Under the pieces are notes generated by a model. The model was not told the DNA's origin and did no database searches. It worked only from the letters and a program-made list of their open reading frames with translations. The translations under genes and the position numbers were made by a program. From Candidatus Aminicenantota bacterium (GTDB taxonomy: Bacteria > Acidobacteriota > Aminicenantia > Aminicenantales > Aminicenantaceae), in the NCBI GenBank assembly GCA_023135995.1, contig JAGLRY010000234.1:1-26000 (forward strand): a DNA stretch of 26,000 nt, in the 5' to 3' direction. Shown one piece after another: positions 6,611-14,105 of this stretch (position 1 is the stretch's first letter; the number at the start of each line of letters is the position of its first letter).

Positions 6611-8059
6611 ATGACACTTAAATTGGATTTTCGAGACAAGGCGCTCTTCATCGAGAACTTCGGGGAAGACGTTTACATCGTCGGCGGCTATGTGCGTAAC
6701 TCGATCCTGGGATGTGCCAAAGATGAGGGGATCGATATTCTGATCACTCATTTTACTGTCGACGAGATCATTGATCGTCTTAAGGAGTACGGTAAAATCG
6801 ACCAGGTCGGCAAAAGCTTCGGGGTCATCAAGTTCAACACCGAGGGAAAAACCTATGATATCGCCCTTCCCCGTAAGGATATTCCGCGTGAGGCTGAAGT
6901 TCGGGGGCACAAGGATTTTATCATCGCTTCCGACCCCGACCTTCCCCTCGAAGAGGACCTGAAGCGCCGCGACTTCCGTTGCAACAGCATAGCTGTTCGG
7001 TTGAGCGATGGAAAGATCTATGACCCCATGGAGGGACGCAAAGACATCGAACAACGAGTCATTCGCCTGACAAACCGCCAGGCCTTTCCAGAAGACCCCC
7101 TACGCGTCCTGCGAGCCGCGCGTTTTGCTTCTGTATTGGGCTTTTCTATCGACCCCGAAATCTATGACATTTCCAAAACGATCGACCTGGCGGGTTTGAG
7201 CGTGGAACGCGTGAATGAAGAGTTCTTTCGGATACTCCTCGAATCACCAAAACCATCGGTGGGTCTCGAGGAGATGTTCATGCTCGATGCCTTGCACCAG
7301 CTCTTTCCGGAGCTCTACAGGCTGACTTTATCCATCCAGGATTCTGTATTTCATCCGGAAAAAGACCGCTACGGCCATCATACGGTCTGGCAACACACCA
7401 AGATCACTGTGGATCAAGCCAAGCGCCTGGCCGAGAACAGAGATTTTCGATCCCAGAGAAAACTTGTCCTCCTGCTAGCAGCTCTCTATCACGATATCGG
7501 CAAGGCCTCAACTGCACAATGGGAATTTAAACGGGGCCGGATGGTCATTATCAACTACGGACATGACATTGCCAGCGAAAAAATGACGGAACAGATCTTT
7601 GACCGCTTCAAGATCTATTCCTGGAACGGTTATGAACTGCGAAAAACTGTGCTTTCTCTCATTAGATGCCATCATCGCGCTTCCGAGCTCTGGCAGAACA
7701 GAGATGTCCTCACGAAAAAAGCGTTCAACAGATTGGCCGCTGATGTTTACGGTGAGATCGAGCTGGTCGTGTATCTTGACGCAGCAGACCGAGCCGGCAG
7801 AAGCGAGACACCTGTCGAGGGTCTCGATGAGGAAGCCCGGTGGTTACTTGATAAATTCGAAGAGCTGAAAGTCTCAAAAGAATCCATCAAACCTCTCATT
7901 TTAGGCCGGGACCTGATCGAGATGGGAGTCTCCCCAGGACCCGGAATGGGGAAGATCCTGGACAAACTGTACCAGAAACAGCTTGACAACGATTTCGAGA
8001 CCAAAGAAGAAGGGCTTAAAATAGCGGAAGGATTACTTAAACAAAAAATGCGTCGCTGA
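6611..8059 (+). CDS. Class II CCA/poly(A) nucleotidyltransferase with HD domain
   Basis: The 482-residue protein belongs to the tRNA CCA-adding/poly(A) polymerase family, which adds nucleotides to RNA 3' ends. The head domain has GGYVRN (25-30), YDIALPRKD (82-90), RRDFRCNSIAV (119-129) and EDPLRVLRAARF (161-172). A C-terminal HD domain follows, with H256/H257, H262, HD 294-295 and H318, as in enterobacterial Cca. The helical tail contains a GPGMG motif. The active-site DxD reads G40-I41-D42 and the usual GGxVRD ends in Asn, so one metal carboxylate seems to be missing; D38 and E39 lie next to it. It could be a specialised (CC-, A-adding or polyadenylating) enzyme. The start is supported by family length. 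Confidence 0.88.
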   Translation: MTLKLDFRDKALFIENFGEDVYIVGGYVRNSILGCAKDEGIDILITHFTVDEIIDRLKEYGKIDQVGKSFGVIKFNTEGKTYDIALPRKDIPREAEVRGHKDFIIASDPDLPLEEDLKRRDFRCNSIAVRLSDGKIYDPMEGRKDIEQRVIRLTNRQAFPEDPLRVLRAARFASVLGFSIDPEIYDISKTIDLAGLSVERVNEEFFRILLESPKPSVGLEEMFMLDALHQLFPELYRLTLSIQDSVFHPEKDRYGHHTVWQHTKITVDQAKRLAENRDFRSQRKLVLLLAALYHDIGKASTAQWEFKRGRMVIINYGHDIASEKMTEQIFDRFKIYSWNGYELRKTVLSLIRCHHRASELWQNRDVLTKKAFNRLAADVYGEIELVVYLDAADRAGRSETPVEGLDEEARWLLDKFEELKVSKESIKPLILGRDLIEMGVSPGPGMGKILDKLYQKQLDNDFETKEEGLKIAEGLLKQKMRR

Positions 8060-8140
8060 CAATAATCCCTTTAGGATAATTCATAAAAAAACCCAAAATG
8101 AAACGGATAAGAGTTTTGTTGTGTTGTAAGACATGAGATA

Positions 8141-8175
8141 GCCTGAACAATTCAGGAGAAACATGGATTATTCAG
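8141..8175 (+). repeat. Degenerate inverted pair of TGAA-AATTCAG motifs
   Basis: GCCTGAACAATTCAG (8141-8155) has CTGAA and TTCAG arms around CAA. A related TGGATTATTCAG follows at 8164-8175, so the pair forms an imperfect inverted repeat. The first half matches GCCTGGATAGTTCAG at 13664 in 12 of 15 positions and resembles the tandem motif at 182-215. It lies about 75 bases before the -35 box of the transglycosylase promoter. Confidence 0.4.
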
Positions 8176-8248
8176 TTAAATCTGGAACAAGCTCGTCCGA
8201 CTAAATAAGAGAGTGAACAGGTCCGAATGGAACAACGAAATAAGCCTG

Positions 8249-8277
8249 TTGACTCAATAGAGTAGAAATGCTATAAA
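8249..8277 (+). promoter_or_regulatory. Sigma-70-type promoter for the lytic transglycosylase
   Basis: TTGACT (8249-8254) and TATAAA (8272-8277) are separated by 17 bases. Transcription would start near 8284, leaving about 14 bases before the TTG start codon at 8298, with an AGGA ribosome site at 8289-8292. Confidence 0.68.
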
Positions 8278-8297
8278 TACCCCTTTTTAGGAAAAAA

Positions 8298-10100
8298 TTG
8301 AAAAAATCAAAGATTTGGTTGTATTTTTTATGTGTCCTCGCTCTACTGGTTTTTGCCTGGAGTTGCTCATCCAAACAACAACCGGTGCAGCAGATCCCTG
8401 AGATCGAGACTCAAGAAACAGTCACCGAGGAACCACCACCCGAAGAAGTCCAAGCAGAGGAGCCGCCTCAGGCCGTAATGGAAGAGACAATAGAAGAAAT
8501 CCAAGAAACCACCCAAGAGAAGCAAGAAGAACCAGAGAGAAAACGAACAGCAGCGGAAATTCTGGAAGACGCTCTTTCCGCTTACCAGGATGCACAGATC
8601 GCCTGGAGCAAGACAGATATAGACACAGCGCTAGCAGCTCTGGATGACACATACAGCCTATTGCTCCAACTGGAACTCCCCCTAGAATCCTCCCTAAACC
8701 AAGAAAAAAACGACTTGAGGCTTCTGATCGCGCAAAGGATCCAGGAGATCTATGCCTCTCATCTCATCGCCGTCGGCGAGAATCACCGGTCCATCCCTCT
8801 AGTTGAGAACCAAGATGTTCTGGCCGAGATCAAGAGCTTCCAGACAGTCGAAAGAAAGTATTTCGAGGATGCTTACAGGCGAAGTGGGAGCTACAGAGAG
8901 ATGATCCTTAAGGAGCTGGGAAGAGAAGCCATGCCTGAAGAATTATCCTGGGTGCCCATCTTCGAAAGCGGATTCAAGGTCAATGCTTATTCTAGAGCAC
9001 GGGCTCTGGGTCTCTGGCAGTTCATCTCATCCACAGGATACCGATTCGGGTTGAAACGGACACGTTGGGTGGATGAGCGGATGGACCCAAAAAAGTCCAC
9101 GCGGGCGGCTATCCAGTATTTGAAGGAGCTCCACGCCTTATTCGGGGATTGGACAACGGCCCTGGCAGCGTACAACTGCGGTGAGTTCAGGGTGCAGAGG
9201 CTCATCCGGAATCAGCGGATCAATTATCTCGATAACTTCTGGGACCTGTACAAACTGTTGCCGAGGGAGACGGCACGTTTTGTCCCCCGGTTCATCGCCA
9301 CAATTCTCATCATCAATAACCCAGAAAAGTACGGCATGACTCTTCCCACACCCGATCCTCCGATCGAGTACGAGACCGTTGAAATATTCCGCCCCGTTAA
9401 ACTCTCCACTCTTTCCAAAAACATGGGATTTAGCGCGGATACGCTGGAAAAACTCAATCCAGAACTGCGCCATAAATCCACACCCGAGGGAGATTTCTCC
9501 CTTAAAATTCCCCTAGGGTATGGAGAGAGAACTCTGGCTGCCGTCGAGTCAACAGCCCGATGGATCCCTCCGGAAGCCACCTATTCCATCCACTATGTCA
9601 GGAAAGGTGAGACGGTCGGGGGAATCGCCCGCCGGTACAGGACATCCACCTCCGCCATCGCCCGTCTCAACAGGCTTAACAGGCGCTACACCATCTACCC
9701 CAGACAGAGGCTCAAAGTTCCCGGCCGTTACGGAAGCAGTTCATCCTCTGCCAAACCTCGAGAGCTCGTTCGCGAGGGAGAAAAGCTCGTCTATATTATC
9801 AAAAGAGGAGATTCCCTTTATCAGATCGCCAGTTCTTTCAACACATCGGTCGCAGAAATAAAAAGGAGAAACAACCTCACGAGCAACACACTCCATGTGG
9901 GACAGAAACTCACAATACAGACCGGCAATCTCTCCGGAGCCAAACAATACACGGTTAGATCTGGGGACACACCCTATGAGATCGCCAATAAATTCGGGAT
10001 GAACCTGAACGTCCTTCTCACGCTCAATGGGCTCAACTCAAGATCCAAGATCTATCCCGGGCAAAAGCTCTGGGTCAACTCGAACAACAACCTTCCTTAG
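8298..10100 (+). CDS. mltD: Membrane-bound lytic transglycosylase, MltD-like, with LysM repeats
   Basis: The 600-residue lipoprotein cuts peptidoglycan glycan strands to form anhydromuramyl ends. It starts with TTG; the leader ends in FAWSC, giving lipidated Cys23. A Pro/Glu/Gln-rich linker (about 33-80) and a helical segment (about 82-190) precede the SLT domain (about 195-345), with catalytic E223 in PIFESGF, the ARALGLWQF motif and AAYNCGE (291-297). A weak LysM-like segment (about 360-408) is followed by three clear LysM modules (about 431-476, 498-541, 549-593), which bind peptidoglycan. The architecture and size match MltD, though with more LysM modules than the two in the E. coli enzyme. 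It has its own promoter and ends in an overlap with the convergent lipoprotein gene. The symbol is by family resemblance. Confidence 0.93.
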   Translation: MKKSKIWLYFLCVLALLVFAWSCSSKQQPVQQIPEIETQETVTEEPPPEEVQAEEPPQAVMEETIEEIQETTQEKQEEPERKRTAAEILEDALSAYQDAQIAWSKTDIDTALAALDDTYSLLLQLELPLESSLNQEKNDLRLLIAQRIQEIYASHLIAVGENHRSIPLVENQDVLAEIKSFQTVERKYFEDAYRRSGSYREMILKELGREAMPEELSWVPIFESGFKVNAYSRARALGLWQFISSTGYRFGLKRTRWVDERMDPKKSTRAAIQYLKELHALFGDWTTALAAYNCGEFRVQRLIRNQRINYLDNFWDLYKLLPRETARFVPRFIATILIINNPEKYGMTLPTPDPPIEYETVEIFRPVKLSTLSKNMGFSADTLEKLNPELRHKSTPEGDFSLKIPLGYGERTLAAVESTARWIPPEATYSIHYVRKGETVGGIARRYRTSTSAIARLNRLNRRYTIYPRQRLKVPGRYGSSSSSAKPRELVREGEKLVYIIKRGDSLYQIASSFNTSVAEIKRRNNLTSNTLHVGQKLTIQTGNLSGAKQYTVRSGDTPYEIANKFGMNLNVLLTLNGLNSRSKIYPGQKLWVNSNNNLP

Positions 10101-10546
10101 CGGACGATGAATGTTCGGCGTCCTGCCAATTTTCCGTTGACCAAGATCACGACCATCCAGCGGCCCTCGAAGCTCTCCTCTTGCTGCGTATCGAGCCTGT
10201 CATAGGCAGTCACAGCCTCCAAATACGCCTCGCTCTCGTTCACAGGAACATCGACCGTCTCTTTGAAAAGCGTCCCGTCAGGGGCATACCACTTCCATTT
10301 GAGAGTCATGGCTTGCCCCACATTTTTAAGCGCCACAAAGCAGAGCACTACCGGGTCATCCATAACAAAATCCGTCGTAATATCTGCAGGAGCCAAGAGC
10401 TCACCGTCTGGGATCACTCTTTTGCAGAGCACAAGAGTTTCTACGAGCTGCTCGGGCTCGGGAAGCGGTTCGATCTTAAAAGAGATACACCCTACCCCGG
10501 CTAAAAAGCTTGCAACACAAAAAATGACTGCCGCTTTTTTTATCAT
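10097..10546 (-). CDS. Small lipoprotein of unknown function
   Basis: I do not recognise a family. From the chosen start the product has 149 residues: MIKKAAVIF, a hydrophobic stretch and a lipobox-like AGVGC, giving Cys20. The mature part is beta-rich. It alternates strands such as VVLCFVALKNV and TLKWKWYAPDGTLF and ends in GRWMVVILVNGKLAGRRTFIV, as in Ig-like domains. The ATG at 10546 overlaps the stop of the LptD-like gene (ATGA), which argues for this start over an upstream one at 10591. Its stop overlaps that of the convergent transglycosylase gene. As a lipoprotein encoded with an LptD-like barrel it could play an LptE-like partner role, but no sequence similarity supports that. Confidence 0.75.
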   Translation of the reverse strand: MIKKAAVIFCVASFLAGVGCISFKIEPLPEPEQLVETLVLCKRVIPDGELLAPADITTDFVMDDPVVLCFVALKNVGQAMTLKWKWYAPDGTLFKETVDVPVNESEAYLEAVTAYDRLDTQQEESFEGRWMVVILVNGKLAGRRTFIVR

Positions 10547-12381
10547 CTCGGTATCAATTCCACGGAAAACTGTTTGGACAAGCTTCGCCACACAAACCGC
10601 AATTGCACACGGCCGGCCTCTCTTACCAAAAACAGGTCGATATTGTTGAGTTTATTCAGGATAAAATCATAGTTGATCAGAGTGTGAAATTTCCACTTTC
10701 TGATGACCTCAAAAGAGATATCGGCAAAGGATTGAGTCCACTGTCTGTTTTTTGGATCATAGGAGACCGAGATCCAACTGTTCAGTTTATCGGACGGGTT
10801 CGCCCGAAAGAGAGCGCTTAAATCCTGGCTTGTCGTCCCCTCGACGAGCCAATCTCTCGATCTGCGCCGCGATTGGACATTATACAATCCTTCCAAGAAA
10901 AATCCTCTGGCCACCTCAAAAGTCGCATACCCGATAAATCCGCCGGAAGTAAAATTTCGGTCTTCCTTCTCGAGAAATTGTTCCACAGCCACACTCATAT
11001 TCAGAGAAAAACTTGGCGCAACATACATGGGCTGAGTGGACAGACTGAAGATTGTGTTGTTGCTGTACGCATTCTGGTGTTCGGTGCCCGCTTTCACATC
11101 GCTATAGATGAATATATTCGTGAGACTCGCCACAAGGATCCCGCCATAGAAAGAGAAGGGATTGACCCCTACCCGGAGTTGGGGCTGGGAAAGGAGCTGA
11201 CTCCCAAAGAGGTCATGGTTGAGATAATAATCAGTAGACAGATTAAAGACCCGGGAATCATAGGAGAGGCTCACTCCACCTGTGAGGATCTCAGAAAAAT
11301 CATCGCTCCCCACGATCTTGATCTTGGAATATGTCGAGTTGAGCAGAAAAGTGAAATGATCGAGGAAGGTGTTCCCATAGGCAAGACTCCCCAGGACCTG
11401 ATCCTGGACCTCATACCTCCCTGCAAGAGAGAGATCTCCCAAATGTCCTCCATTTATAATGGAGGTAAAGCCTAACCATGTTTCTCCTTTGAAATTGATC
11501 GGTTTGTTGTAGGAGACATCAAAGTTTGTGGTGACCTTTTCGTTCCATCTCCTGTTCAGCACAAAGCTGGCATTCCAGAGATTGCTGGAATTGTAGTTGC
11601 CGGTAAAACTGGCGTTTGTGTTCTTGTCGAAAACAACCGAAGTGGAATTCAGGATATCGATCTGCCTGTCAGGCCCCACATAATCCTTGAGCACTGAGCG
11701 CTCTTCATAATTCAACTGCGTCAGACTGTTGACTCTATCCGGCGTCCTGAAAAGATAGCTGCCCCGGGCGATGATCCCCTGGGATTTTGTAAACCAGATC
11801 TTATCCAGGGAGAAGCCACTGCCCCTCTGTTTCAATCCCGAAGAAAGCTTGAATTTTTTGAAGCCGACCGATTCCAGCCCCTCAAGATGGAGGACGACTC
11901 TTTCTCCCAGAACCTCATAGACCTCTGTTATCTGAGCCACCTCGCAGGTGAAATAAAACAGCGAAGACTGAATCTTGGACAGAGTGAGGGTCTCGAGAAC
12001 ATCAGAGGGGAGGGCGGTTTCTTCTTCTAGCCCAAATCGTATCACTCCAACTTCATCCGAGTATCTGATGAGTGTTCCGCTGTTCTCCTCAGGATCGAAA
12101 AAAAATTCGTCCCCCTCGAACCTCTCCCCCTCCTTTATCAAGACGACAGAGCCGTAAGCATAAAAGATCCGGGATCCGATATCGGCCTTCAGATGGTCGC
12201 AGGTCACATCATAGGAAAGGATGTGGAAAAAAACGCCCTCTCCATATATCTGGTTGTGATCATAACTGTAGGCAAGATAGGACCCTTTGAATTCGATCAG
12301 AATCTTATCTTCGGAGATGAGAAAGGATACTCCACTCAGGAGCATCGCCATCACACATAGTATTTTTCTCAAGGATCTCAA
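10543..12381 (-). CDS. LptD/OstA-like outer-membrane barrel protein
   Basis: This 612-residue exported protein has a signal peptide (about 1-23), an N-terminal region like the OstA/LptA beta-jellyroll (about 25-110, with YGSVVLIKEG and FEGDEFFFDPEENSGTLI), and a long beta-strand-rich C-terminal part (about 200-612) suited to a large barrel. LptD inserts lipopolysaccharide into the outer leaflet; true LptD proteins are usually larger (about 750-800 residues), so this could be a short LptD or a paralogue. The gene begins with TTG at 12381, 2 bases behind the preceding gene, without a clear ribosome site, so translation is probably coupled. A second TTG lies three codons on. The protein ends ELIPR rather than in an aromatic residue. 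Confidence 0.75.
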   Translation of the reverse strand: MRSLRKILCVMAMLLSGVSFLISEDKILIEFKGSYLAYSYDHNQIYGEGVFFHILSYDVTCDHLKADIGSRIFYAYGSVVLIKEGERFEGDEFFFDPEENSGTLIRYSDEVGVIRFGLEEETALPSDVLETLTLSKIQSSLFYFTCEVAQITEVYEVLGERVVLHLEGLESVGFKKFKLSSGLKQRGSGFSLDKIWFTKSQGIIARGSYLFRTPDRVNSLTQLNYEERSVLKDYVGPDRQIDILNSTSVVFDKNTNASFTGNYNSSNLWNASFVLNRRWNEKVTTNFDVSYNKPINFKGETWLGFTSIINGGHLGDLSLAGRYEVQDQVLGSLAYGNTFLDHFTFLLNSTYSKIKIVGSDDFSEILTGGVSLSYDSRVFNLSTDYYLNHDLFGSQLLSQPQLRVGVNPFSFYGGILVASLTNIFIYSDVKAGTEHQNAYSNNTIFSLSTQPMYVAPSFSLNMSVAVEQFLEKEDRNFTSGGFIGYATFEVARGFFLEGLYNVQSRRRSRDWLVEGTTSQDLSALFRANPSDKLNSWISVSYDPKNRQWTQSFADISFEVIRKWKFHTLINYDFILNKLNNIDLFLVREAGRVQLRFVWRSLSKQFSVELIPR

Positions 12382-12383
12382 TT

Positions 12384-13115
12384 TTAAAATTTAAGCTGAT
12401 AAATCCTCCGGTTCCCGTCCACATTCCACAAAAAGGCGCCGTCAAAAGTCAGCCCACGGGGAGACTGGCCGGGCGAAAGATAGGCCCTCAGAACATCACC
12501 CTCTACAGTTATTTGGAAGATCGTGAGAGTGGTCATATCAGACACCCAGAGATAGACACCGTCAAAGGCCATCCCATCCACCCGAGTTCCCGGACTGGAG
12601 AAGGAAGACAATATCTCTGCCGTGTCGGGATCGACCCGCATGATCTTGTTCGAAAGGGCATCGGCGATCCATAAGGCTCCGTCGCCGTATTCAATGGCTG
12701 TGAAAGAACCCCTCTGGAGGTTGAGCCTCTTCTGGATGTCACCTGTCAAGAGGTTGATCTTGTAGACCTCGACCACTGCCTCACTGCACACCCAGAGGTC
12801 ATGTCCATCATAGGCGATGCCAGATGTCACCTGAAGGACGGATGTCAACGACCGCACTTGAGAGCCATTCAACCTGTTGAGACTGTAAAGGGTTTCGTTG
12901 TAGCCATCCACATTCCAAATGGTACTGCCGTCCCAGGCAAGTCCGAGGGGGATCAATGCCGGCGTGGGGATCGTGTTGATCACTTCAAAGACAACTTCAC
13001 CGGCTTCAGGATCAAAGGGATTATCGAAGATACGATCCTGGCACGAAGAAAACACCAGTATGCTAAAAGTGATAGCTAACAGTAAAGGCCAGACTTTTAT
13101 TTTTTCCACTTTCAA
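12384..13115 (-). CDS. Beta-propeller lipoprotein
   Basis: The product has 243 residues. The leader ends in VFSSC, giving lipidated Cys25, followed by DNPFDP, a stretch common after the Cys in lipoproteins of many diderms. Five repeats of about 41 residues follow (starting near 58, 99, 139, 181, 221), each with the pattern G-hydrophobic-x-aromatic-DG-xx-LW-hydrophobic. These resemble NHL or glutamine-cyclotransferase-like propeller blades, giving a five- or six-bladed propeller and probably a ligand- or protein-binding scaffold. It starts with TTG at 13115, with GAGG 7 bases upstream, and overlaps the end of the preceding gene by 53 bases. No enzymatic residues are recognisable. Confidence 0.82.
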   Translation of the reverse strand: MKVEKIKVWPLLLAITFSILVFSSCQDRIFDNPFDPEAGEVVFEVINTIPTPALIPLGLAWDGSTIWNVDGYNETLYSLNRLNGSQVRSLTSVLQVTSGIAYDGHDLWVCSEAVVEVYKINLLTGDIQKRLNLQRGSFTAIEYGDGALWIADALSNKIMRVDPDTAEILSSFSSPGTRVDGMAFDGVYLWVSDMTTLTIFQITVEGDVLRAYLSPGQSPRGLTFDGAFLWNVDGNRRIYQLKF

Positions 13116-13554
13116 ACTTTAGCCTCAGGTTTTTTCCCTTGTCGTCTTTATTCTTTATAATAAAATAGATGTCGATCAGGTTGATCACCCAGACACCGGC
13201 TGCTACTAACAGATACTGATTCCTCTTCTTATCATAATCCTCTGTCATCTGTCTGTGGTGGACCGCGCCAGCCACATTGTCCGCATCCCTGTACCGGGTA
13301 TAGGCATTGTTCCCCTTGTGATTGTAGGAAAAGACTTGGTAAAGCGCGAAGATCTCTGCAGACAGGAACACAACACCTTCGATATACCGCTTCTCTGCCA
13401 GCTGCCCCCATCCGGGAAACAGCAAGGATTTATGAAGAGACGTGAACTTTTTCTCTGAGGAAGATTCTTCCGGCGCCACTTTCTGACCGAAGCATGGAAG
13501 AAAAGACAAAACAAGGAAAAAAAACGCTAGGACGGTGATTAACCCTCTCTTCAT
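13063..13554 (-). CDS. DUF5683-like membrane protein
   Basis: This 163-residue protein has a signal peptide (about 1-23), then the signature SLLFPGWGQLAEKRYIEG (43-60) typical of DUF5683, and two probable membrane segments (about 57-77 and 114-133). It ends in the alternating strand SLAFTVSYHF with a terminal Phe, which hints at an outer-membrane location, though DUF5683 function is not known. It is the first gene of a four-gene envelope operon whose promoter lies only 12 bases before the ATG. The 3' end carries the start of the propeller gene in another frame. Confidence 0.8.
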   Translation of the reverse strand: MKRGLITVLAFFFLVLSFLPCFGQKVAPEESSSEKKFTSLHKSLLFPGWGQLAEKRYIEGVVFLSAEIFALYQVFSYNHKGNNAYTRYRDADNVAGAVHHRQMTEDYDKKRNQYLLVAAGVWVINLIDIYFIIKNKDDKGKNLRLKFESGKNKSLAFTVSYHF

Positions 13555-13566
13555 CCGCTCCTGCCC

Positions 13567-13595
13567 AGTATAGAATGAACTCGTTTTTTTTTCAA
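13567..13595 (-). promoter_or_regulatory. Promoter of the envelope operon
   Basis: On the minus strand TTGAAA (13590-13595) and TATACT (13567-13572) are 17 bases apart, a near-consensus pair. Only 12 bases separate the -10 box from the ATG at 13554, so the expected transcript leader is about 6-7 bases and the AGGAG ribosome site would lie at its very 5' end. Confidence 0.62.
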
Positions 13596-13614
13596 ACTCT
13601 TCAGTTATCGAGAA

Positions 13615-13649
13615 AGCATCCCCAAAACCGTGATGGCAGGAATCACATT
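13615..13649 (-). repeat. 35-bp dispersed repeat, copy 2
   Basis: This matches 4956-4990 at 34 of 35 bases in the same orientation. It sits between rplQ and the envelope-operon promoter. The GTGAT/ATCAC hairpin (13630-13646) is intact. With the following short T-rich stretch it could act as a weak terminator for the ribosomal cluster, but the stem is only 5 bp. Confidence 0.75.
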
Positions 13650-13663
13650 AGCTTTTCGTTTTA

Positions 13664-13678
13664 GCCTGGATAGTTCAG
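13664..13678 (+). repeat. Degenerate CTGAA-TTCAG-type motif behind rplQ
   Basis: GCCTGGATAGTTCAG matches 8141-8155 at 12 of 15 positions. It lies 1 base beyond the rplQ stop codon and about 70 bases before the envelope-operon -35 box. Confidence 0.3.
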
Positions 13679-13679
13679 A

Positions 13680-14105
13680 TTATTTCTTGGCTGATGAGGA
13701 CTTGGCCTTCTCTTTCAGGCTCTCTTTTTTCTTTTCTTTTTTCTTGAATTCTGTGCCTACGAGCTCTAGGATCGCCATTTCCGCCCCGTCTCCGGCACGG
13801 GGGCCCAGCTTGATGATCCTCGTGTATCCGCCCGGCCTCTCCGAGAAACGGGGGCCGATATCCTCAAAGAGTTTTTTAACCGCATTCTTCTTGTAGATGT
13901 ACTGCAGGGCCCGCCGCCGTGTGTGTAGAGTGTTTGTTTTGGCAAGAGTGATCATCTTCTCCGCGATCGGCCGTGTCGCTTTTGCTTTAGCAAGCGTTGT
14001 CCTGATCCGCTCCTTCTCGACAAAAGAGGTCACAAGACTTCTGAGCAAAGCCTTTCTCTGCGAGGAGTTTCTTCCTAGTTTTGTTCCACTGACCTGATGC
14101 CTCAT
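13680..14105 (-). CDS. rplQ: Ribosomal protein L17
   Basis: L17 of the large subunit, 141 residues, near the exit tunnel. The typical start MRHQVSGTKLGRNSSQRKALLRSL is followed by the TRPIAEKMITLAK helix. A Lys/Ser-rich tail (about 115-141) extends past the usual end of about 120 residues. Last gene of the cluster; its ATG overlaps the end of rpoA by 4 bases. No strong terminator follows. Confidence 0.98.
   Translation of the reverse strand: MRHQVSGTKLGRNSSQRKALLRSLVTSFVEKERIRTTLAKAKATRPIAEKMITLAKTNTLHTRRRALQYIYKKNAVKKLFEDIGPRFSERPGGYTRIIKLGPRAGDGAEMAILELVGTEFKKKEKKKESLKEKAKSSSAKK

Noticed and set aside
8060..8081. Possible hairpin AATAATCC/GGATAATT behind the nucleotidyltransferase gene
   Set aside because: The stem has a mismatch, is AT-rich and is followed by A-rich, not T-rich, sequence on the plus strand.
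10547..10591. Longer N-terminus (15 more codons) for the small lipoprotein
   Set aside because: It would bury the signal peptide behind a polar stretch and overlap the LptD-like gene by 49 bases; the ATGA overlap at 10543-10546 is a better start.
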